Assembly (NCBI GenBank): GCA_964417785.1
Contig: CAYQJO010000047.1
Location: forward strand, 1-22,788
Length of the DNA: 22,788 nt
Origin: DAOTUL01 sp034437435
Lineage (GTDB): Bacteria; Chloroflexota; Anaerolineae; Aggregatilineales; Phototrophicaceae
Direction of reading: 5' to 3'
Shown: one piece after another, positions 14,853 to 22,000 of the stretch
How positions within the stretch are numbered: position 1 is the stretch's first letter
How the letters are laid out: each line of letters begins with the position of its first letter
Program-made: the position numbers and the translations under genes
The notes under the pieces: model-generated
Told to the model about the DNA's origin: nothing
Database searches by the model: none
What the model saw: only the letters and a program-made list of their open reading frames with translations

Positions 14853-15764
14853 TTACTGGATCATGAGAGCCGCCAGTGCTTCATCCAGCGGGAGTTGCGG
14901 TGTCTCCGGCAGATCGCCGGTCTCAAGATCGCCCTGCCTTTGTACGGCCAGCATCCGGTTGGCAATTCGCTCCTGGCTTAGCCGGTTATAGCGGTCGAAA
15001 TGCAGCGGCAGTTCACCATAATCAACCCATTCCAGACCATAGAGCGCCTCTTCGAATGTCTTGCGATAGGGTTCGTTCAGATTGAAGTCCAATGATTCTC
15101 CAGCATTAAGTGGGATCGTAATGACCGGGATGGGGTCATCGGCATCAAACTCGTAGATATGAGCCGAGCCAGATTCAGTGGATGGACGCGGATCAAGAAC
15201 CAGAACGCGGTAGGCATGGTCGCCAGCGCCATTGATGGTCGGCGCGGACTCGTTGAGATAATCCAACTCAACGAAAACAATCCCCGATTCGACAACCATC
15301 AGCCGCTTGGTCCGATAGATGTCGTCGTCCTGTCCACCAGGTTTATTCGACGGTGACAGCAATTCGATCCAGGCGACCGGCTCACCCCGCTCATCAGACT
15401 GGTAAACGGCAACGGCGACATAATCCTTCTCAGAACGCGGACTCAGCGCCAACGCATCAGGGATAGGCATAACAAGGGTCCCGCCACCAGTGGGGACCGG
15501 CGCAAGATTTGATCGCATTGGGTCCAGGTCGAAGATAGTCACGTCGGATTCGGGACGACGCATGGGTTCATCCAACCGCCGAATCTGCAATGACGCTTCC
15601 AATGCGGTTGTGTAACCGAGCGGCAACAGACTCGCTTTGAGCAGCTTGTAAATGTCGGTGATGTGTGTCGTATGAAAACTGCTCCAACCCCCTTCCGCCT
15701 GGAATCGACTGTGCAGATGGGCGTTGATCCCCCGATACTGGTTGCGCATGCTTTGAATAACCAT
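14853..15764 (-). CDS. DUF4058 family protein
   Basis: Protein of unknown function that fits the DUF4058 pattern, 303 residues, no signal peptide or membrane helix. Recognisable segments are GWSSFHTTHITDIYKLLKASL (around 26-46), PESDVTIFD (71-79), the central IELLSPSNK (133-141) followed by Y150-R-T-K-R, and FVELDYL (164-170). The order D74, E134, K141 resembles the core of PD-(D/E)XK nuclease-like proteins; this is my inference and no nuclease activity is claimed. The ATG at 15762-15764 follows a TAGAAT box by only 6 bases and lacks a ribosome-binding site, so the mRNA may be leaderless. An internal ATG at 15749 is possible. It is divergent from the second FemX gene and 96 bp upstream of the hydrolase. 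Confidence 0.75.
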   Translation of the reverse strand: MVIQSMRNQYRGINAHLHSRFQAEGGWSSFHTTHITDIYKLLKASLLPLGYTTALEASLQIRRLDEPMRRPESDVTIFDLDPMRSNLAPVPTGGGTLVMPIPDALALSPRSEKDYVAVAVYQSDERGEPVAWIELLSPSNKPGGQDDDIYRTKRLMVVESGIVFVELDYLNESAPTINGAGDHAYRVLVLDPRPSTESGSAHIYEFDADDPIPVITIPLNAGESLDFNLNEPYRKTFEEALYGLEWVDYGELPLHFDRYNRLSQERIANRMLAVQRQGDLETGDLPETPQLPLDEALAALMIQ

Positions 15765-15811
15765 AAACCTATTCTATGCGGCACGGACGCTTTGCGCTAT
15801 GCTTCCTCGCT
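15765..15811. promoter_or_regulatory. Compact divergent promoter region
   Basis: Only 47 bp separate the DUF4058 start (minus) from the chosen FemX copy 2 start (plus). On the minus strand TAGAAT (15771-15776) lies 6 bases before the DUF4058 ATG. On the plus strand TATGCT (15798-15803) lies 8 bases before the FemX ATG. Neither gene has a clear ribosome-binding site, so both messages could be leaderless. The -35 boxes are poor. Confidence 0.3.
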
Positions 15812-16855
15812 ATGATCGTTGAGACAATCACCGACCGCGACACCTGGAACAACAACCTGCGAATCCTGCCCCACGCCCATATCCTGCAAACCTGGGAATG
15901 GGGAGACTTCAAGCAGGCCACCACCGGCTGGACACCGACTCGACTGATGTTCCGCCAGGATGAGACCGTGCTGGCGATGGCGTCCTTGCTGGAACGGCGT
16001 ATCGGTCCGCTGCGCGTGATCTATGTGCCGAAGGGACCGGTTTTTCAATCTAATGCACCAACAGCCGATGTCCTAAGCCATTTAGAGCGGCAGGCACGCG
16101 CCGCAGTCTGGCTGAAAATCGACCCGGACATCGTGGCGGCCACCGGCGAAGACGACAACCAACCTGATCCCGACGGCACCGCGTTCATCGAACTACTGAA
16201 GCAGCGCGGCTGGCGCTCTTCCGCCGATCAGGTGCAGTTTCGCAACACCATCACCATTGACCTGACCCGCAGCGAGGACCAAATTCTGGCCGCCATGAGC
16301 CAGAACACACGGCGCAAGGTGCGCACTGCCGCCAAGAAAGACGTCACCATCCGTGAGGGCAGCACCGCTGACCTGGATACGCTGTACCGGCTTTATCGCG
16401 TGACCGGCGAGCGCGACGATTTTCTCATCCGGCCACCCGACTACTACCGGCGAGCATGGCAGGATTTCATCGAGGCAGGACTGGCCCATGTCCTCATAGC
16501 TGAACTGGACGGTCAGGCCATCGCCCATGTCATTCTGATGCACTTCGGACAGAAATGCTGGTACTTCTACGGTGCGTCGTCCAACGAGGAGCGCAACCGG
16601 ATGCCCAATTACGCGCTACAATGGGAAGCGATGCGTTGGGCGAAAAAACAGGGCTATTCGGTGTATGATATGTGGGGCGCACCGTCCGTGTTTGACGAAA
16701 GCGACCCCATGTGGGGTGTCTACGGCTTCAAGCGCGGCTTTCGCGGGACCGTCACCCGTTACGTAGGCGCGTGGGATTACGCCCCGCTGCCGCCGCTCTA
16801 CACAGCCTATACCCGGCTGTGGCCTCGAATCCTTCAATGGATGCGCGGAGGATAA
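15812..16855 (+). CDS. FemX/FemAB-type peptidoglycan aminoacyltransferase, copy 2
   Basis: Second FemABX-family aminoacyltransferase, 347 residues. It shares the full motif series with the copy at 12621: HILQTWEWGDFK (23-34), MSQNTRRKVR (162-171), YGASS (253-257), LQWEAMRWAKKQGY, YDMWGAP (285-291) and WGVYGFKRG (301-309). It carries a longer middle region (about 110-145) than copy 1, containing an acidic linker (TGEDDNQPDPDG). The start at the ATG 15812 (MIVETITDRDTW) fits the family N-terminus. An in-frame ATG at 15776 would add 12 residues without a better ribosome-binding site. It is followed after 2 bp by the small membrane protein, whose ribosome-binding site lies inside this gene. It likely acts on peptidoglycan precursors in the cytoplasm; the donor amino acid is not predictable. 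Confidence 0.86.
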   Translation: MIVETITDRDTWNNNLRILPHAHILQTWEWGDFKQATTGWTPTRLMFRQDETVLAMASLLERRIGPLRVIYVPKGPVFQSNAPTADVLSHLERQARAAVWLKIDPDIVAATGEDDNQPDPDGTAFIELLKQRGWRSSADQVQFRNTITIDLTRSEDQILAAMSQNTRRKVRTAAKKDVTIREGSTADLDTLYRLYRVTGERDDFLIRPPDYYRRAWQDFIEAGLAHVLIAELDGQAIAHVILMHFGQKCWYFYGASSNEERNRMPNYALQWEAMRWAKKQGYSVYDMWGAPSVFDESDPMWGVYGFKRGFRGTVTRYVGAWDYAPLPPLYTAYTRLWPRILQWMRGG

Positions 16856-16857
16856 GC

Positions 16858-17274
16858 ATGAACCAATTCATTGACACCAACGAACTCGCCGTTGCGGTTG
16901 CCGTCGCGGTTCAGGCCTTTCTGGTGCTGTTCTGGATCATCTCACCGTTGATGGGAAGTATCATGTGGAAAGGCATCCGGCGAGGACCGGTATTCGTCCT
17001 CATTCTGATGCTGTCGCTGCTGGTGTTCAATATCCTTTTCGTCGGATTAACCTACCTGCTGCAACAGCAGATGGCAGATACCCCCGCCGGGATTCTGGCG
17101 GTCACCCTCACCGCCTTGATTGTCATTCCGTCCAGCGCCTATGCCATCTGGCTCAACCGGGACACCGACACCGGCCTGCAACGCGAGATCAAACATCTAA
17201 ATCAAGAGCATATCGTCGCTTCCCCATTCGAGGAACGGCGGCGCGAGAGGTTGAAAAAGAAACGTCGTGATTAA
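16858..17274 (+). CDS. Small three-helix membrane protein, unknown function
   Basis: Hypothetical membrane protein of 138 residues that I do not recognise. Three hydrophobic helices are predicted at about 10-35, 44-67 and 77-98, followed by a polar C-terminal tail that ends in a strongly basic cluster (FEERRRERLKKKRRD), probably cytoplasmic. The ATG at 16858-16860 has a strong GGAGG site overlapping the end of the FemX gene, and the hydrolase downstream starts inside its last codons. The three genes are therefore probably co-translated. The context suggests a role linked to the envelope, but no function can be assigned. Confidence 0.75.
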   Translation: MNQFIDTNELAVAVAVAVQAFLVLFWIISPLMGSIMWKGIRRGPVFVLILMLSLLVFNILFVGLTYLLQQQMADTPAGILAVTLTALIVIPSSAYAIWLNRDTDTGLQREIKHLNQEHIVASPFEERRRERLKKKRRD

Positions 17275-18133
17275 GACACCACTCGAACACAAAATTGTCC
17301 GCAGCAACGGTATTTCCTTTCATATGGTCCAGGCCGGTCCCGAAGACGGTCCGCTGGTGATCCTGCTGCACGGATTTCCCGAATTCTGGTATGGTTGGCG
17401 ACACCAGATTGACACGCTGGTCGGCAGCGGATTCCGTGTATGGCTGCCCGATCAACGCGGATACAATCTGTCCGATAAGCCCACCGAAATACGCGATTAC
17501 CGCATCGATAATCTGGTCGAGGATGTGGTTGGGTTCATTAAGAGCAGCCATCGCCAGGATGTGCGGCTGGTCGGTCACGATTGGGGCGGCTATGTCGCCT
17601 GGTGGACGGCCCTCAAACACCCCGACCTCATTCACCGGATGGCGATTCTCAACATGCCCCACCCCTATGTCTTTCTGCGCACGCTGCGCAAAGACGGGAT
17701 GCAAAAGCTCATGAGCGCCTATATCGGCTTCTTCCAGATGCCGACCGTTCCGGAGGCGCTGTTCCGCGCTGCCGGTTCGCGGCTGGCGATGATGGGCATG
17801 CGACTGAGTGGCAAAAATGACACCTTCTCCAGAGACGATGCCGCCGCCTACCAGAAAGCATGGACCGAACCCGATGCGGCGCAGTCCATGCTGAACTGGT
17901 ACCGTGCCGCTGTGAAGTATCCGGCGGAAGCGCCGGCAGATTGGCGCGTCAAAGTGCCGACCATGCTGATCTGGGGGTCACAGGATCGCTTTCTGCACAG
18001 CAAGATGGCCCAACCGAGCATCGATCTGTGTGATGATGGACGGTTGGAAATCATCAAGGACGCCACGCACTGGGTCCAGCACGATGAAGCCGATACCGTT
18101 AACCGGCTGCTGATCGAGTGGCTATCGGTTTAG
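17267..18133 (+). CDS. Alpha/beta hydrolase, epoxide-hydrolase-like
   Basis: Cytoplasmic alpha/beta hydrolase of 288 residues closest to soluble epoxide hydrolases. The oxyanion motif HGFPE (35-39), DQRGYNLSD (62-70), the nucleophile elbow GHDWGG with D105, the acid D240 in IWGSQDRFL and the base H268 in DATHWVQHDE are all present. The two lid tyrosines expected for epoxide opening also appear: Y152 in AYIGFFQMP and Y212 in NWYRAA. An Asp nucleophile together with these tyrosines favours epoxide hydrolase over esterase or haloalkane dehalogenase. The start is a GTG at 17267, inside the final codons of the membrane-protein gene (8-bp overlap), implying translational coupling. The 3' end overlaps the convergent TPR gene by 12 bp. 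The substrate is unknown; detoxification or lipid epoxide turnover is possible. Confidence 0.85.
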   Translation: MIKTPLEHKIVRSNGISFHMVQAGPEDGPLVILLHGFPEFWYGWRHQIDTLVGSGFRVWLPDQRGYNLSDKPTEIRDYRIDNLVEDVVGFIKSSHRQDVRLVGHDWGGYVAWWTALKHPDLIHRMAILNMPHPYVFLRTLRKDGMQKLMSAYIGFFQMPTVPEALFRAAGSRLAMMGMRLSGKNDTFSRDDAAAYQKAWTEPDAAQSMLNWYRAAVKYPAEAPADWRVKVPTMLIWGSQDRFLHSKMAQPSIDLCDDGRLEIIKDATHWVQHDEADTVNRLLIEWLSV

Positions 18134-19036
18134 CGTCTCGGTGCCAATGAAGTAAGCGCCCACACTCTGGCCGGTGATGCCGAGAATGCGCACCCGGTAG
18201 ATGCCGGTCTGCTGGATGAGGCATTCAAAGGTGGTGTTGCCCTGCCCACCGAGCAGTCCCTCCTCACCCAGGAAACGGCACTCATCTGGCTGGACGATCT
18301 GATCGGTGGGGTCCAGGATGATGACGTTGCGTGTCACATCGGCGGCACTCACCGACATAAACTGGACATAACCGAGTATCTCATCTCCGGCAATCGCCTC
18401 AAACGTATATTCATGGTTATAGCCATGATCGAGGACATCCACACCTTGCGATGGTGCGTCCTTGCTCTGTGACGGTTGGATGGTCGCGGCTGCGTTGGCG
18501 ATGTCCTCAATTGGCACACCATCGATCTGGCGCACAGGAGCGGTCCCGCCGGTCAACTCCGCCAGCGTGCCGATAAAGCCGGGAAATAGACCGATCAGGC
18601 TGAAGGTGAACAGAGCGCACGATAGATTAAGAACCACAACCATCGCACAACCGAAGCGCCGCCAACCACGCTGGCGGTCACGGCGCTTCTCGGCCTGGGA
18701 GCGCACATGCGTACCGGCCTTTTCCAGCCGGTACTGCTCCAACTGCTGGCGTGATCGCTCGTCCTCCTCCCGGACAAGCGGTTCACGGGTGATGACAGAC
18801 TCCACCTGCTGCATCTTGGAGAGCATCCGGTTGGCCCCAGGGTGCCACTCATCCAATGCCAGCGCCTTTTTCAGGCAGGCGATCTTCTGGTCCTCGCGTT
18901 CGACCGCGTGTGCCGCCAGGAACCAGGCATCGGCGGACTGCTGGTCGCTGGTCAGCACCGGCTTGAGCAGTTGACGGGCGCGGGTACGATCACCCGCCTT
19001 GATGGCCTCGGCAGCACGCTGGAGACGGTCTTCCAC
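18122..19036 (-). CDS. TPR / single-TM protein with PPC-like extracellular domain
   Basis: Membrane protein of 304 residues. The N-terminal part (about 4-75) looks like two TPR-type helical repeats (RLQRAAEAIKAGDRTRARQLL and the following pair). Next come a charged helical linker (85-125), one membrane helix (about 129-155, CAMVVVLNLSCALFTFSLIG), and an outer domain whose last 100 residues (EYTFEAIAGDEILGYVQF to QTGIYRVRILG and GAYFIG) resemble bacterial pre-peptidase C-terminal (PPC) beta-sandwiches. It thus links an inside protein-protein module to an outside beta domain. The frame is open up to 19189 inside the upstream gene, but the GTG at 19034-19036 has AGGGGGG 8 bases before it and is the likely start. 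It is 22 bp downstream of the macroglobulin gene and probably in its operon. Function unknown. Confidence 0.7.
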   Translation of the reverse strand: MEDRLQRAAEAIKAGDRTRARQLLKPVLTSDQQSADAWFLAAHAVEREDQKIACLKKALALDEWHPGANRMLSKMQQVESVITREPLVREEDERSRQQLEQYRLEKAGTHVRSQAEKRRDRQRGWRRFGCAMVVVLNLSCALFTFSLIGLFPGFIGTLAELTGGTAPVRQIDGVPIEDIANAAATIQPSQSKDAPSQGVDVLDHGYNHEYTFEAIAGDEILGYVQFMSVSAADVTRNVIILDPTDQIVQPDECRFLGEEGLLGGQGNTTFECLIQQTGIYRVRILGITGQSVGAYFIGTETLNR

Positions 19037-19044
19037 AATCCATT

Positions 19045-19051
19045 CCCCCCT
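19045..19051 (-). promoter_or_regulatory. Ribosome-binding site deciding the TPR-protein start
   Basis: AGGGGGG on the minus strand lies 8 bases before the GTG at 19036, in the 22-bp gap after the macroglobulin stop codon. It supports a non-ATG start and coupling to the upstream gene. Confidence 0.6.
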
Positions 19052-19058
19052 GTTCTGT

Positions 19059-22000
19059 TTATTCCGCTGGCAGAACCGTGAAGGTGCTGCCCTTACCCCG
19101 CCCATAGACATCCGGGAAGTAGAACTCGCGTCCGGTCGGCGGAATGACGTTAAACGTACCCTCCAGGCCGGGCCGGATGGTATAGACATATTCGTAAGTT
19201 CCGGCGGGCAGATAGGTGCTGTTCAGAACGACCTTTTCGTCGCGGAAGTCGATATTGCTGAACCACCACCAGCCCCAGCCCCGACTCAACGGATCGTCCG
19301 AGTCCAGGCCGGGCCGCGTGCCGATTTGCTGGCTGGTCGTTAAACCGGGATCGACCGGGTCGGCACCTGCCGGGATCGGGTCCTCAATGACGACATAGTG
19401 CAGGTCATTGGGCGCGATGATGGTCAGGCGCACCTGAACCACTTCACCGATCCGGGCCGAGTCGATACTGCGGTTGTCCGGGTCATCCAGCAGCGTGTAG
19501 CGCCGCTCGATGATGATGCCGCGATTGACCGGCTCTATCTCCGGCACCGGCAGGAAGTTGCGCAGATACGCGGTGTAGTACAGGTTGCCATCACCGGCAC
19601 TGCGTCCGATCATCAGATCGTTGGCCCGGTCGCCGAACATATCGGCCACGTCAAACACCAGCCGCTCAGATTCCGTTACCGTGCCGGGTACAGCCTGCGC
19701 AGCGAAGCGCTGCTCACCGTTGAAGCTGACAGCATACTCGTAGCCGGGTTGCAGTTCGCCGCTGAGTGTCATCCAGTCGGTCAGTGCCATGACCGCCCAG
19801 GCTGTCTCCTGGTTGGTCTCCCAGGCATCGGCATCGCGGGCCACCATCAGCCAGCGGACTACATTGGGGATCAGATCGCTGTCCGGCTGTAACTGGATCA
19901 ACGCCTGCAGAGCCATCGCCGTCGTGCGTGTATCGGTGTTCCAGTTCCAGAAGTCACGGTCGGCTTCCTCCCAGTGGACGCCGTTGGCACTGACGATGGC
20001 GTCGTTGAGCAGATCGGAGACCAGCGTGTCGATACGCCCGGTGTCGCCGCCCATATCCAGACCGATTGCCAGCAGCGCCTTGGCGTAGATGCTCAGGCGT
20101 TCGCGACTTTCAAAGAACGTGGTCATGCGTGGAATATCGGGCGCACCCGACCGCGCCAGCGCATACAGGATGAACACCTGCCGGTCCAGCCGCCACGCTT
20201 CGATGTTCAATCGCGGCGTGATAAACTGCTCGCGCAGGAAGTTTTGAGCGCGGTCGATCACTGCCGGATCGACGGCAAAACCGGATTCGAGGGCTTCGCT
20301 CAGGCCGATGACCGCGTAAGCCGTCACCAGCGGGTTGCTCTCATCCTGGACGAACCAGCCCCAACCACCATCGACTTTTTGCTGCGCATAAAGCCGCTGA
20401 ATGGCGACCTGGACCAGATTGTCGAGTGTCGCTTCCAGGGCAGGATCACCCATACCCGTCTGCGTCAGCGCCCGGTAGGTCATAACATTGGGCAGGAAAC
20501 GGCTGACCGTCGCCTCGATGCTCTCGCCGGAATACAGCCGCAAGTAATCCAGGGCTTCCAGCGCCGTCGCCGCCAGCGAGGTATCCACCTGGACGGTGAG
20601 TTCACCCTGGGCGTTGGCGTAGCGTTCCGGCAGCACGATACTCTCGGTCACGGTACCGGCCTCGCGCAGCAGACCGCCCGTGCCGACGATCTCCGGCACC
20701 TCATAACGATAGACTGGCAGCAGTCGGTCCTCGCCCTGGCCCAGCGGCGGCTTGCTGGCGTCGGCGTAGTCGTCACTGCGGGCGAAGAAGGTCAGGTCCA
20801 CGCTGGCAACATCGTCCACTGTCACCAGCCAGACAACGCGCTCGCGTCCACCTGCGGGGATGACAACCGTCTGTGCCGCCGCATCCTGGAAGGTGACACC
20901 GGTGGCCTCAATACCAATCTCGACCGTCTGTGCCGACCCGGTATTGTTGTTGACGACCGCCAGCAGTTGCACCTCATCACCGACGACGAAGAAACGCGGC
21001 GTCACCGGACGCACCAGCAGCGGTTTGGTGCTGAGAAGATCGAACGTATCCTGCCCCACCAGCATCTCGCCATTATTGTCGTTGGTCACGGCCCGTGCAT
21101 CCAGACGCCATGTTGTCAGGTTGTCGGGCAGCGTCACCTCGAAGGTGGCATTACCATCAGCATCAGTGACGAGATCAGCCTGCCAGTAAGCGGTATCGAC
21201 AAACTCCTCGCGGATGTCGAAGATACCGCCCTCACCAAAACCACCGCCACCGCCTTTGATCGTATCCAGCACGGTCTGCGTAATCTGGTCGGTGTTGATC
21301 GTCAGCGGTGTCGAAGTCCGCACGGAGAGGCGCTGGCGTCCATAGAAGAAGTCCAGAATCGGCTCGCTGTTGGCGTCCCCAATCGAGAGCGAGGCCAGAT
21401 CGGTCAGGCCAACACCGACCTCAGCGGCGACCGGTTCGCCGGTATAGTCAGTAGTCGTCACGGTATAGGTGACGGTATCGCCGGGTCCGGCCTGCTCAGC
21501 GTCGGTCTGCACGTCGATGGTGATGGCCTTGCGTGAGTTATCGACCGTCAGGCCGATCAAACCCATGCGGAAAGCGGCCACCGGGTTCGTCTCGTCCACG
21601 CCTTTCACCAGGAAGACGCTGACAAACACGTTAGGGGCCATATCCGGCGTAATGGGCAGTCGGTAGACATAGGAGTTGCTCTCCATTGTAAACCGCTCCG
21701 AGAGCAGCACATCGCCGCGTTCAACGGTGACGAGTGCTTCGGTCGCTCCCTGGAACGGTGATGTAATCAGAATCTCCGCCGTGTCGCCCACCTGGTAGGT
21801 GTCGCCATCGGTGATAAGATCAATCCGGTTGCTGTTCTGCTGCCGCCAGGAGACATATTCGCGGCTGCTCACCCATAGTGTTGTCGAAGCCCGGACGGTG
21901 TTACCCGCCTCATCCACACTGCTGATTTTGACCTTGAAGATACCGCCGTTAGGCGGGATGAAGACATAATCGACACGACCACCGTCACCGGATGTGATCT

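Noticed and set aside
19037..19189. Upstream extension of the TPR gene into the macroglobulin gene
   Set aside because: It would overlap the upstream coding region by about 130 bp, has no domain, and a strong ribosome-binding site lies just before the internal GTG.
19974..21536. Plus-strand open frame of 520 codons antisense to the macroglobulin gene
   Set aside because: No recognisable domain; the minus-strand frame has clear A2M domains along the same stretch.
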